Below, in pieces: positions 17,393 to 26,292 of a stretch of DNA of 64,000 nucleotides. Position 1 is the stretch's first letter; every line of letters starts with the position of its first letter. The DNA is from Oscillospiraceae bacterium (lineage in GTDB: Bacteria > Bacillota > Clostridia > Oscillospirales > Ruminococcaceae), in contig JAITEB010000015.1 of NCBI GenBank assembly GCA_031282245.1, positions 78,875 through 142,874 on the forward strand, written 5' to 3'. Below the pieces are notes generated by a model that saw nothing but the letters and a program-made list of their open reading frames with translations, was not told the origin of the DNA and did no database searches. The position numbers and the translations under genes are program-made.

Positions 17393-17453
17393 TTTATTTT
17401 TCTCCCTGCTGAATTTCAAATCTGCGAAGATTTTTAATTATATTTATGAATAA

Positions 17454-18428
17454 TTATTCAAGTAAATCCGGCATAAACTCGTGCTTGACGTCCCTGTAAA
17501 GCAGCCTGTAAATCAAGGTTTCGGGGTCTTCCCCGCCAAAAATCGCCCTGTAAACATTTTCCACAATGGGCGCGTCAATCCCGCGCTTCTGCGAAATTTC
17601 ATAGAGCGCCCGGCAGGTCTCCACCCCTTCGGCGTAAAAGTCCCCTTCCCTGCCCCGAACAAAATTTTCGCCGAAGCGCCTGTTGCGGCTGTGCGGCGAA
17701 AACAGCGTGGCCTCGTAGTCCCCAAGATGCGCAAGCCCGTAAGCCGAAATAAACCGCCCGCCGAGAGCCTTGATAATTTTACCAATTTCATAGCAGCCCC
17801 GCGCCATCAGCGCCCCCTTGAGCTGTCCCAGTCCCAGAGCGTCCAAAAAGCCCGCCGCAATGCCGATGACGTTTTTAGCCGCCGCGCCGGTCTCATTTCC
17901 GATCAAATCATTTCCCTTGTAAATTCTGATAAGACTGGTATTAAATAACTTACACATCTCCTGTTTATAGCTTTCGCTGTCAGAATCCACCACCATGCAT
18001 GTGGGAATTCCGGCGTAAATTTCCTGCACATGCCCGGGACCGAGCAGCGCCCCCACGGTCGCATTTCCGGTTTCTTCACGGAAAATTTCAGTAAGCCTTT
18101 TGCCCGTATGTATTTCCAGTCCTTTCATGCATAGTATTACTTTTTTATTTTGAATAATTTCCCTGTTTATATTATATAAAAATCCTCTCAATTCCTGCGA
18201 ATGGATAGATATAATAATATATTTTGCATTTTTCAAGAAAGTTTTGTCGCAGGAAAGCCGCACGTCAGCAGGCAGTTTTATAAAACTGTTTTCGCCAGTC
18301 TCCAAAAGCCCCGTATAAGATTTTGACTGCTCGTCACGACCGATTAAAACGACCTCCTGATTCAACTTTTCCGCGCAGTACCACGCGAGAAACGTCCCCC
18401 ACCTGCCTGTCCCCACGACTGAAATCAT
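17454..18428 (-). CDS. gpsA: NAD(P)-dependent glycerol-3-phosphate dehydrogenase
   Basis: About 325 aa. It has a Rossmann motif VGTGRWGTFLA at the N-terminus, KGLEIHTGKR and LGPGHVQEI in the middle, and a C-terminal domain with LGDYEATLF and SRNRRFGEN, the substrate-binding signature of GpsA. It reduces dihydroxyacetone phosphate to sn-glycerol-3-phosphate for phospholipid synthesis. The usual DN.KAAL segment reads QLKGAL, a local deviation, while the lysine is kept. ATG 18428 follows GGAGGATATT. The longer open frame upstream to 18527 overlaps a hairpin and is not likely coding. Confidence 0.87.
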   Translation of the reverse strand: MISVVGTGRWGTFLAWYCAEKLNQEVVLIGRDEQSKSYTGLLETGENSFIKLPADVRLSCDKTFLKNAKYIIISIHSQELRGFLYNINREIIQNKKVILCMKGLEIHTGKRLTEIFREETGNATVGALLGPGHVQEIYAGIPTCMVVDSDSESYKQEMCKLFNTSLIRIYKGNDLIGNETGAAAKNVIGIAAGFLDALGLGQLKGALMARGCYEIGKIIKALGGRFISAYGLAHLGDYEATLFSPHSRNRRFGENFVRGREGDFYAEGVETCRALYEISQKRGIDAPIVENVYRAIFGGEDPETLIYRLLYRDVKHEFMPDLLE

Positions 18429-18485
18429 GTATAAATATCCTCCATTCATGAATATATCTCGCCAATATTTTCCAAAACAGCCAAT

Positions 18486-18512
18486 CAGCGTCCCCCTAAA
18501 ATAGGGACGCTG
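18486..18512. terminator. Hairpin with GGGACGC arms
   Basis: CAGCGTCCC pairs with GGGACGCTG around a 9-nt loop, between the end of the MacB-like permease gene and gpsA. It lacks a T run on the minus strand. Very similar arms recur in the hairpin at 45339-45372. Confidence 0.5.
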
Positions 18513-18529
18513 ATTATTATAACACAAAT

Positions 18530-19726
18530 CTATTCAAACCGCAAAGCCTCCACTGGCTTTAAATTTGCCGCTTTCAAGGCGGGGTAAACGCCGAAAACAA
18601 TTCCTACAAGCCCCGACGAAAGCAAGCACAGCAACGTGAGCCGCCAGTTCAGCGCAAAAGGCACTCCCGCAATCGCGCACAGCGGCAAGGCCAGTCCCCC
18701 CGCCGCCAGCGCTCCAAAAAAGCATCCCGTCAGCGAAATAAAAAAGGCTTCTATCATAAATTCTGACATAATATGAATTTTATTGGCTCCTATTGACTTT
18801 TTTATTCCAATTTCTTTTGTGCGCTCGTTGACTGAAACCATCATCACCGTCATCACGCTCAAACCCGCCACCAGCAGCGATATTCCCGCTATGACCGAGA
18901 GCGCCCCGCTTATTATTTCCACTATATTGCTTATTTGCCCCTTAATTTGATTAATATTTTGAAAATTATAGATATTTTTCTCTCCATTTTTTTCTTCCAG
19001 CAAATTTATTACAGAAGCTGCTACCACTTCTTCGCTGGTATCTTTATCTTTTATTTCTATGCAAATCTGGTCAAAATAATTTTTTCCACCCATTGACTGC
19101 ATTGTCGTATAGGGTATATAAACAAATAAAGGAATATATTGCCTTATGTTCTGAACTATTGAACCTCCGGATCTTACGACTCCTACAACTTCAAATTCAT
19201 GCCGTGTTCCGCTAAACTGAAGACTTATTTTTTTGCCAACGATATTGCTGCGTTTATACACTTCTTTTGCATAATCTTCATCAACTACGCAAACCCATTT
19301 ATTTGAATTTATATCAAATTTTTCTAAAACTCTCCCGTGCAAAAGCTGGAGTGAAAAAATCTGCTTTGAACCTTCATTCACCCCCCAAAGCGCACAGTCC
19401 GTAACCAGATTCCGGCAATATGCCTTGCCATAGTCCAGCAAAACGGGTATCGCGCTTTTCACATAGGGCGATTCCTTGATAGTCTGGAGATCGGACAAAC
19501 CCAAATTATGACCGCTGTCGACATCTTTCACTCCGATTGTCAGTCCTCCCACGCCAAAAGAGGCAATTTCCCGTTCGATTAGGATATTGACGACATTGCC
19601 AATGCTGCCGACCAGCACAACCGAAAAAACGCCTATCGCTATTCCCAGCGCAGTAAGCGCCGAACGAAGCCTTTTTCGCCCAATATTTTTGGACGCATTG
19701 GCAGCATAATCAATAATTTTTACCAT
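18530..19726 (-). CDS. MacB/FtsX-type ABC transporter permease
   Basis: A 398-aa protein with the MacB layout. There is one N-terminal helix (~20-40, RSALTALGIAIGVFSVVLV), a large extracytoplasmic MacB_PCD domain (~45-265) and three C-terminal helices in the FtsX domain (~275-390, including VNERTKEIGIKKSIGA and LKPVEALRF). It should act with the adaptor encoded just upstream to export a lipophilic or peptide substrate or a lipoprotein. No ABC ATPase gene is adjacent, so the energising subunit must be encoded elsewhere or be lost. Confidence 0.87.
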   Translation of the reverse strand: MVKIIDYAANASKNIGRKRLRSALTALGIAIGVFSVVLVGSIGNVVNILIEREIASFGVGGLTIGVKDVDSGHNLGLSDLQTIKESPYVKSAIPVLLDYGKAYCRNLVTDCALWGVNEGSKQIFSLQLLHGRVLEKFDINSNKWVCVVDEDYAKEVYKRSNIVGKKISLQFSGTRHEFEVVGVVRSGGSIVQNIRQYIPLFVYIPYTTMQSMGGKNYFDQICIEIKDKDTSEEVVAASVINLLEEKNGEKNIYNFQNINQIKGQISNIVEIISGALSVIAGISLLVAGLSVMTVMMVSVNERTKEIGIKKSIGANKIHIMSEFMIEAFFISLTGCFFGALAAGGLALPLCAIAGVPFALNWRLTLLCLLSSGLVGIVFGVYPALKAANLKPVEALRFE

Positions 19727-19749
19727 TTTTTCAAATCTCCCAAAGCGTT

Positions 19750-20778
19750 TTAACTTAAACGAACAAATTGTCTGTCAGAATATATGTTTTCAGGATTGTC
19801 AATAATCATATCGCCCATTGATAATCCCTGTACAATTTCGACGCCGTTTGTAAGTTCAGCGCCCGTCACAACGGCCTGTTTCATTGCCCGGCCATTTTTG
19901 TATAAATATACAAATTCTTTATTTTCATTGTCCTGCAAGATGTTTTCATAAGGGACAATAATCATCGGTCTGCCCTCGCCAAGCATTACCTTCGCCGTCA
20001 CTGTGTATCCGTTTTTCAGAATATCCTGTCCGTCGTCAAGTTTCACGTAAGCATCTATTACTGTTTGTATATTTGTGCCTTTAATAATCTTCCTAGCCCT
20101 TGGCGCTATATCATAGATTTCTCCTGAAAACTGCTGCTTTGGGAATGCGATACTTGTTAGATATACAATTTGTCCCAGTTCTATTTTAGAAATATTTTCT
20201 TCATTTACAGTAATAAATGCTATTTTTTTGTTGTTTTGAGATATACTGGCAATAGCGCTAAAGGGAGACACAAGCCCAATTTCTCTTGTTATAAAACTGA
20301 TTTTCCCCGGGCAAGGCGCATAAATCGCTGAAGGTATAACATCACTTCTAAGATATTTAGAAATATTTTCTTCTAAAAATTCCTTTCTATCTATAAATTG
20401 AGAAATTTTATTTAAAGAAATATCTTCAGAAGAAAGAAACACGGATATAGCGTCAGAAGGATTTATTTTGGATAATGCATTAATGGTTGAAGATTTATCT
20501 ATATCTGCCAATTTTTGTCCCGTTTCTACAAAGTCGCCATCTTGGACATATAGTCTTCCAATAATTACTGGCACATCTAAATAAATTTCTTTACAATTTT
20601 CTTCTTTAATTTCTCCATCACAATTCATAAATTGTCTATATTTAGTTAATTTGGGATAAGTTATATTTACTAATATTATTGAATTCTTAATTATAGCAGG
20701 AATAAAATAAATTATTACAGTAATTATTACAAATATTATCGAAAGAACAATCAGTTTCTTTTTTAAAACTTTATTCAA
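19750..20778 (-). CDS. HlyD/MacA-type periplasmic-adaptor-like protein
   Basis: About 342 aa. It has one N-terminal membrane helix (LIVLSIIFVIITVIIYFIP), then a lipoyl/barrel-sandwich segment (VDVPVIIGR is absent in exact form, but VPVIIGRLYVQDGDFVETGQ fits), and a C-terminal part with GYTVTAKVMLGEG, IIVPYENILQ and VVTGAELTNGVEIVQGLSMG, the RND/ABC adaptor C-domain. It probably links the MacB-like permease to the cell wall. The start is likely TTG 20778 behind AAAGGGGATA; ATG 20796 is an alternative without a good site. AT-rich codon use differs from flanking genes. Confidence 0.82.
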   Translation of the reverse strand: MNKVLKKKLIVLSIIFVIITVIIYFIPAIIKNSIILVNITYPKLTKYRQFMNCDGEIKEENCKEIYLDVPVIIGRLYVQDGDFVETGQKLADIDKSSTINALSKINPSDAISVFLSSEDISLNKISQFIDRKEFLEENISKYLRSDVIPSAIYAPCPGKISFITREIGLVSPFSAIASISQNNKKIAFITVNEENISKIELGQIVYLTSIAFPKQQFSGEIYDIAPRARKIIKGTNIQTVIDAYVKLDDGQDILKNGYTVTAKVMLGEGRPMIIVPYENILQDNENKEFVYLYKNGRAMKQAVVTGAELTNGVEIVQGLSMGDMIIDNPENIYSDRQFVRLS

Positions 20779-20949
20779 AAAAATATCCCCTTTCATGAAA
20801 AAATTTCTGAATATATTTTTCTCCAAAAAGAAAGAGTTTATTAATATATTTTTTTAATTTGCAGTGCATTTTTTATGAATAATCTTGCGCTATATAAACA
20901 AAATATTTTTAAGATACAAATTGATAAAAAATATTTCAGGGGAAAAAGA

Positions 20950-21111
20950 ATGAGTTTAATTATGTGTGCTAAAAATTGCCAATATCAAACTGAAGGTTAT
21001 TGTGGCCTTAATTTTGCTGGAACAGTAAATCGCGTTATTTCGACAAACGAGAGAGATAGCGGATCAAATGGATGTATACATTTCAAGAGTAAAATTAATA
21101 CAAATAATTAA
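20950..21111 (+). CDS. Small Cys-rich protein, unknown (DUF1540-like)
   Basis: A 53-aa protein starting at ATG 20950, right after AGGGGAAAAAG. It has four cysteines in two groups (MCAKNCQY, YCGLN, GCIHF), spaced like small metal-binding proteins of the DUF1540 type; that resemblance is by eye only. It is the first gene of an AT-rich operon with the YetF- and DUF4363-like genes, 16 bases before the next start. A longer frame from 20875 lacks a ribosome site. Confidence 0.6.
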   Translation: MSLIMCAKNCQYQTEGYCGLNFAGTVNRVISTNERDSGSNGCIHFKSKINTNN

Positions 21112-21127
21112 CAAATAAGGAGTTTTT

Positions 21128-21778
21128 ATGTTAATAATACTTTTAAGAACAATTATTATATATTTTTTTATAATATTTTCTTTCAGGTTTATGGGAAAAA
21201 GGCAACTTGCAGAAATGCAACCTTATGAATTAGTAGTCACAGTACTTATATCAGAAATTGCCTCGAAGCCAATACAAAATATTGAAAATCCTCTATTAAC
21301 AGCTATTTTTTCTGTATTAATTTTAGTATGTTTAGAAGTAATAATATCATATATTTCTATATATAATATTAAAATTCGCACTTTAATCAGCGGCCAAGCC
21401 ACTCCTATCATAATAAACGGTACGATAGACCAAAAAATTCTTGCAAAAATGCGCCTTTCAGTAGAAGATATTGCCAGCAGTCTAAGGCAAAAGGATATTT
21501 TTAATATTTCTGATGTTGATTTTGCATTAATTGAAACTAATGGAAAATTAAGCATATATGAAAAGTCATCAAATCAGATAAATAAAGCTCAAAAAGATAT
21601 TAATCCACAATTAATAATTATAGATAATGGAAATTTAATTAGCAATAATTTAAAAACATTGGGTCATGATGTAATTTGGTTAGATAAAATTTTGAAAAAA
21701 GAAAAACAAAATATAGAAAAAATATTTATAATGACCTGTAATAGTAATAATAATTATTATATAGTTCCTAAAGATTAA
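21128..21778 (+). CDS. YetF-family (DUF421) membrane protein
   Basis: A 216-aa protein with three N-terminal membrane segments and a cytoplasmic C-terminal domain. FRFMGKRQLAEMQPYELVVTVLISEIAS is the DUF421 hallmark, followed by a YetF beta domain (LISGQATPIIINGTID, LRQKDIFNISDVDFALIETNGKLS). In Bacillus, YetF and YdfS proteins affect spore properties. It has a strong SD (AAGGAG) and sits in an operon with a DUF4363 gene, the common pairing in Clostridia. Confidence 0.9.
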   Translation: MLIILLRTIIIYFFIIFSFRFMGKRQLAEMQPYELVVTVLISEIASKPIQNIENPLLTAIFSVLILVCLEVIISYISIYNIKIRTLISGQATPIIINGTIDQKILAKMRLSVEDIASSLRQKDIFNISDVDFALIETNGKLSIYEKSSNQINKAQKDINPQLIIIDNGNLISNNLKTLGHDVIWLDKILKKEKQNIEKIFIMTCNSNNNYYIVPKD

Positions 21779-21796
21779 GCGGGGTAATATTATTTT

Positions 21797-22186
21797 ATGA
21801 AAAAATTTATAATTTCTCTTTTTATAATGATACTACTTTTTTCGACAGCATTTGTTTCTTTAGGGTATATTAAAAAAAACCTCCGCGATATGATTGATAT
21901 TACAAATAGTATTATTGCTGCCGTTGAAAAGAACGATTTTGATTTTGTTAAAGAAAAAACTATTTTTTTAAGTAAATATTGGCTATTAATAGAAAAAAAG
22001 ATGTCTATTTTTACTGAAAACAGTGAATTTGATGAAATTACATTTAATATTGCAGGATTAGAAAAATTGGCGAATGAAGAAAGCGTAGCATCTCTTCTGC
22101 ATAAATGCGAGAGATTAAACTATATTTTAAAACATATATTGCTAAATGAAATAATATTTTCAAGTAATTCTTTGCAGGGATATTAA
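21797..22186 (+). CDS. DUF4363-family protein
   Basis: A 129-aa protein with a single N-terminal signal-anchor (residues ~3-24, IISLFIMILLFSTAFVSLGY) and a helical outer domain. Length, topology and position right after a YetF gene match DUF4363 proteins. The function is unknown; a sporulation-related membrane role is inferred from its partner. GCGGGG precedes the start. It ends ten bases before the convergent DUF815 gene, with no obvious terminator between. Confidence 0.75.
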   Translation: MKKFIISLFIMILLFSTAFVSLGYIKKNLRDMIDITNSIIAAVEKNDFDFVKEKTIFLSKYWLLIEKKMSIFTENSEFDEITFNIAGLEKLANEESVASLLHKCERLNYILKHILLNEIIFSSNSLQGY

Positions 22187-22195
22187 ATTGAATAT

Positions 22196-23518
22196 TTATT
22201 CATCTATTTGCCCCAAAAGCCAAAGCAGAAATTGTTGCGCTGTTCTGCCCGAAAGCCCGCCATGACGTAACTCCCATCTATTTGCGAGCAAATAAAGCTC
22301 TTCTTCAGAAATATTTAAATTGTGTTTATTTGCTAAGCTTTTGATGATATTATTATACTCTTTCCTGTCCGGTGCAAGATAGAAAATCGCTACTCCAAAA
22401 CGCGCCGCCAAGGAAAGTTTTTCCTGAATTGTATCGGAACGGTTTACTTCTTCATCTTGATCTTCACGATCCTTCCATTGCTCTTTTATGAGGTGACGCC
22501 GGTTTGATGTTGCGTATATGACTATATTTTGAGGTCTTTCCTCAAGCCCTCCCTCAATAAGGGCTTTCAGATACTTATATTCGTTTTCCCCGTCTTCAAA
22601 AGACAAATCATCCATATAAATAATAAAATAGTAATTTCTGTATTTAATTTGATTGATTAAATCCTGTAAATATCCCAATTGATGCTTGAAAATCTGTATC
22701 ATTCTTATTCCTGAGGAGGCATATTCGTTTAGAATTGCTTTTATGCTGGAGGATTTTCCTGTACCGCTATCCCCGAATAAAAGAACGTTGTTCACTTCAT
22801 GGCCTTTGATAAAACTTTCTGTGTTTTCCCGGAGCTGTTTTTTCTGTGCTTCATAACCTACAAGGTCGTCCAGATATATATCTTTTGTGTTTGTTATTGA
22901 CACTATTTTGCAGTTGTTATCTATTTTGAATGCCCTATAGAGGAGATATTTTCCTGAGCCATAGGCAGAATAAAATTCCCTGATGAACTGCCCGAATTCT
23001 TGGGGAGTTTCAGCATTTTTTAAGCTTTTGACTAATATATTTATTTTTTTAATTAGTGCTGTATTTATATGTTTACTTTTTTGATTTAATGCGCTGTAAT
23101 TACAGATCGACTCTATCATGACATGGTTTATACCCAGGGTTTGTGAAAAATTATGCAAATCATAATTGAAAACACTTTGCATAATTTTAAAGTCATGAAC
23201 GATTTCCAGTGATATTTCCGTAGCTGCGGATTTATTTCGCTCCCAGAAAAGGCTGAAATAATTTTCGTTGTTTATAAGAACAAACGTACAATAATTCTGC
23301 CAAATATTATTTTCAAGAATATAAGTTTCTGAAAAATCAAGCAATTTTCTCATACATTTAAAAAACAGATTTCGGCCTGCTGAGCTGCAAGGCAACGGCA
23401 AAGAACCCTTGGAAATACCCATATCCAACTCCACAAGGCGCAGCATGTCCTCAAACAGCCCATCGTCATGGAAATTTTTGTAAACAATCAATTCATTTAA
23501 TAAAGCGCTCACTGTCAT
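22196..23518 (-). CDS. DUF815-family AAA ATPase
   Basis: A 440-aa protein. The N-terminal ~190 residues are helical with no known motif. The C-terminal AAA domain has LVGYEAQKKQLRENTE, Walker A LLFGDSGTGKSS, Walker B FIIYMDDLSFE, a sensor-type ATSNRRHL and an arginine-rich RHGGLSGRTAQQF ending. This is the DUF815 (YcdA-like) family, P-loop ATPases of unknown role found widely in bacteria. It appears monocistronic. Its start region faces the M23 peptidase gene, with 239 bases between. Confidence 0.9.
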   Translation of the reverse strand: MTVSALLNELIVYKNFHDDGLFEDMLRLVELDMGISKGSLPLPCSSAGRNLFFKCMRKLLDFSETYILENNIWQNYCTFVLINNENYFSLFWERNKSAATEISLEIVHDFKIMQSVFNYDLHNFSQTLGINHVMIESICNYSALNQKSKHINTALIKKINILVKSLKNAETPQEFGQFIREFYSAYGSGKYLLYRAFKIDNNCKIVSITNTKDIYLDDLVGYEAQKKQLRENTESFIKGHEVNNVLLFGDSGTGKSSSIKAILNEYASSGIRMIQIFKHQLGYLQDLINQIKYRNYYFIIYMDDLSFEDGENEYKYLKALIEGGLEERPQNIVIYATSNRRHLIKEQWKDREDQDEEVNRSDTIQEKLSLAARFGVAIFYLAPDRKEYNNIIKSLANKHNLNISEEELYLLANRWELRHGGLSGRTAQQFLLWLLGQIDE

Positions 23519-23601
23519 TACATCCTTTGAGTTATTTTTAATTTTTTACTGTTTTCGGATGATTATACAGCAAAAAACGACTGAGGACAAGCCCTGGTCG
23601 T

Positions 23602-23657
23602 TGCTGTAAAATTAACAAAACTTTTATTAAAACTTTTTATTCTAAGCCATAAATGTT
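23602..23657 (+). repeat. Upstream direct repeat, copy 1
   Basis: A 56-base AT-rich sequence beginning TGCTGTAAAATTAACAAAA and ending AAGCCATAAATGTT. A second copy at 26293-26348 shares the first 19 bases exactly and the last 16 nearly exactly, with roughly 85 percent identity by eye. Copy 1 lies 100 bases before the M23 peptidase start. Shared position suggests a common promoter or operator. Confidence 0.8.
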
Positions 23658-23757
23658 AAAAAAATATCTATATGTAAAAAATTACTTTATGATATTATCT
23701 AATCAGGACATGCATGCATCCTAAAAATTTTTAATTTAAGAATGGATATGGAAATTT

Positions 23758-24807
23758 ATGAAAAAATTACTAAGTCTCTTGCTGGCGCTTATGCTAGTTG
23801 CCAGCCTAAGCATTACGCTCTATGCGGGGCCTGACAACGGGGAATATCCTCCAACTCCTGTATATCCGGCGGAAGAACTCCCAGAAACGCCTGAACCGAC
23901 AACGTCATCCGAAGAAGTAATTATACCTGACATTTTTGCGGCCAGCCTGGAAGACGCCGCGGCAAAAGGCATTCCTTTTGATGAGCCAGGCGAAAAAACA
24001 GACCAGGAACTTATTGACGAGGACATTCCAGTTTATGGGGTGACTGTGCCGTGGAGTAACTTTGACAACGAGCGCGCAATCGTTTCAGGCGTACTTGCGT
24101 ATGTCAGAAGTTCCGGCAACCAGACCGTATACTCGACGGCATCCACGTCCGGCAGCTCGCTGGGATATGTGAGTTACAGGGAAATAGTTTATGTAATAAG
24201 CGTCTCCGGCACTTATGCCTATATTGAGTTTGAGAACGGAAGCCATGTTCTGACTCGCGGCTATGTTCCTACGACCGCGCTTTATACGCCGGCGCTCGGG
24301 TGGAGCGTTCCCATAAAGAGCGGAACTATTAGTCAATACTATGGCAGTATCCTCACTGATACTAACGGGCATACAGGCATTGACGTCGCTGTAGCGTCCG
24401 GGACGTCAGTCTACGCGGCTTTTGCCGGAAGCGCCCAATATGCGGAAGTAACAATAACTGTGAACGGCACCAAACTATTTGCTGGATATGGTAAGCATAT
24501 ACAGCTTACGTCGGGTTCTTATAAGCTTATATATGCGCATTTAAGCTCTTTTAACGGCGTTTCTTCCTCCAGTTATAGTTCCACAGGATCGCTCGATCAA
24601 AAGACTTATAAAAATTATGCGCGCACCACAGTCGCTAAAGCAACGCAAAATGTGAGCAAAGGCGCGACAATAGGATATGTCGGCGCAACCGGATATTCTA
24701 CAGGAGCGCACTTGCATTTTGAAGTACGTCTTTCCGGCACAATAAAAGACCCGTTTAATTATATCGTTTTTCCTAAAGTCAGTTGGGCCAATCCCAGCGC
24801 TATGTAG
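23758..24807 (+). CDS. Secreted M23 metallopeptidase with SH3-like domain
   Basis: A 349-aa protein with a signal peptide (residues 1-23, cleavage near LYAG) and a Pro/Glu-rich acidic linker (~25-95). A bacterial SH3-like domain (~118-180, VYSTASTSGSSLGYVSYRE) and a LytM/M23 domain follow. Zinc ligands are visible as HTGIDVA, YAHL and HLHFEV near residues 207, 261 and 319. It probably cuts peptidoglycan cross-bridges outside the cell. The next gene, an RCC1-repeat lipoprotein, overlaps or abuts it, so the two are co-transcribed. Confidence 0.9.
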   Translation: MKKLLSLLLALMLVASLSITLYAGPDNGEYPPTPVYPAEELPETPEPTTSSEEVIIPDIFAASLEDAAAKGIPFDEPGEKTDQELIDEDIPVYGVTVPWSNFDNERAIVSGVLAYVRSSGNQTVYSTASTSGSSLGYVSYREIVYVISVSGTYAYIEFENGSHVLTRGYVPTTALYTPALGWSVPIKSGTISQYYGSILTDTNGHTGIDVAVASGTSVYAAFAGSAQYAEVTITVNGTKLFAGYGKHIQLTSGSYKLIYAHLSSFNGVSSSSYSSTGSLDQKTYKNYARTTVAKATQNVSKGATIGYVGATGYSTGAHLHFEVRLSGTIKDPFNYIVFPKVSWANPSAM

Positions 24808-26168
24808 AACAGGAGGCGCCAAAAACGGTAAAACGCATAATTGTAATAAATTTTATAGTTCTCTTAGCGCTCTCGTCTTGCGCGCACACAGAAACTGTCA
24901 GTGAAATAAGTAATTACGTGGACAGAGTGAGCGGCGCCGTTTCTGTATCTTCTGCAGAAATTAGTGCGGGTTCCAGTGAAGAAACTTCTTCCGAATCCTT
25001 TCCGGAATCCGGCGAAGAGAAGATAAGCAGCCAAAACGACGCTTTGGAAAGCGCCTATATCGATCTGACAAAAACAACAGGCATAAAGTATATAGACGTT
25101 GGAGGAAGCACCATATGCACTATACTTGACGATGGAAGCATAGTCTTATGGGGGACAAATTATAACGGGACTGTTGGTAATGGCAAAAAATATGAGTATA
25201 TACAAGATGACGGAAAAATGGTGCCGAATTCTTCACCTCCGTTCAGAAATGCTTTTTCCAGTAAAATAGTCGACGTTGCCAGCGATATATGCTCATACGC
25301 GCTCTCCGAAAACGGCGAACTCTATATGTGGGGCTTCAACTACCACAGTACCATTCCTTTGCCTTTCGACTATATGCTGTACCCGCAGAAAATCAAAGAC
25401 GTTCAAAACGTGAAAAGCGTCGCGCTTAGTACAGGGCTTTGCCTTATACTGGATGACAGCGGCAATGTTTATCACACGGGAATAATGATTGAAAAATTTA
25501 AAAGTCCCTATGAATATTTTTCCGCGTTTGATTTTGGGGAGCTTGAAGTGCATGAAAAATTTACAAAAATATATTTAGATTTTAAATGCGCCAATATCTA
25601 TGCCTCCCCAATAGCATATATTTTTCTTTCTACAGAAGGCGAAGTATACATCCAGGGAATGATAGACTGTTCTAAAGCAAGCGGTGAAGACAACTTCTAT
25701 TTTGCGGAACCGTCCAAGCTTGATTTCCCCGAAAAGATAACAGACGTTGCCGCAAGCGCATTCGGTATCATGGCGCTTTCTGAAACGGGCGGCGTTTACA
25801 TCTATGGAACATCGGACGAAGGCTTAATCAACGAGACGCTGGACACAAAAATATCAGAAAATATCTACAAAAAGAATCTTGATAAAGTCAAACAGATATC
25901 CGCAAACGGCGACAATCCATTTGCCGCTTTAACTGAAAACGGAGAAGTTTATGTCTGGGGGCGGGATTCTCATGGTATTTCAGAATATCCCAGCGAAACT
26001 TATGTACTTCTTGATGAGGGCAAAATGATTTCTGTTCCGGTAAAGCTTGATTTAAAAAACATTGCGCAAATCTCAATAAGCGAGTTTGTTGGCACCGCAA
26101 TTGATGCTGACGGTAATGTGTTTATTTGGGGCGACAACTCAACAAACGAACACATAGAATTCAAGTAA
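24783..26168 (+). CDS. RCC1-repeat lipoprotein (start uncertain)
   Basis: About 450 aa. It has an N-terminal signal with lipobox LALSSC, a Ser/Glu-rich linker and about six RCC1-type blades. The repeated pattern is a loop of ALSENGELYMWG form, seen in LDDGSIVLWG, LSENGELYMWG, LTENGEVYVWG and IDADGNVFIWG, so it should fold as a beta-propeller on the cell surface. No ATG, GTG or TTG lies where the AGGAGG (24811-24816) and signal peptide demand one: that position reads ACG GTA AAA. I give the only in-frame standard start, TTG 24783, which overlaps the M23 gene by 25 bases. Confidence 0.8.
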   Translation: MGQSQRYVEQEAPKTVKRIIVINFIVLLALSSCAHTETVSEISNYVDRVSGAVSVSSAEISAGSSEETSSESFPESGEEKISSQNDALESAYIDLTKTTGIKYIDVGGSTICTILDDGSIVLWGTNYNGTVGNGKKYEYIQDDGKMVPNSSPPFRNAFSSKIVDVASDICSYALSENGELYMWGFNYHSTIPLPFDYMLYPQKIKDVQNVKSVALSTGLCLILDDSGNVYHTGIMIEKFKSPYEYFSAFDFGELEVHEKFTKIYLDFKCANIYASPIAYIFLSTEGEVYIQGMIDCSKASGEDNFYFAEPSKLDFPEKITDVAASAFGIMALSETGGVYIYGTSDEGLINETLDTKISENIYKKNLDKVKQISANGDNPFAALTENGEVYVWGRDSHGISEYPSETYVLLDEGKMISVPVKLDLKNIAQISISEFVGTAIDADGNVFIWGDNSTNEHIEFK

Positions 26169-26180
26169 AATTTCAAAAAA

Positions 26181-26216
26181 GCTGGCGCCGCAGTTTGAAA
26201 ACGGCGCCGCTTTTTT
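26181..26216 (+). terminator. Intrinsic terminator
   Basis: GGCGCCG pairs with CGGCGCC, extended by a GC/GC pair, and is followed by TTTTTT. It lies 12 bases after the RCC1 gene and ends the M23-RCC1 transcript. The following 200 bases hold the second upstream repeat and the next gene's leader. Confidence 0.88.
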
Positions 26217-26292
26217 GTGAAGCTCTTTCAAACTACTTCGTATTGAGAACACCTCCGGAAACAATCGCTCTGCCGCTCTCAAGCCCGACCTT

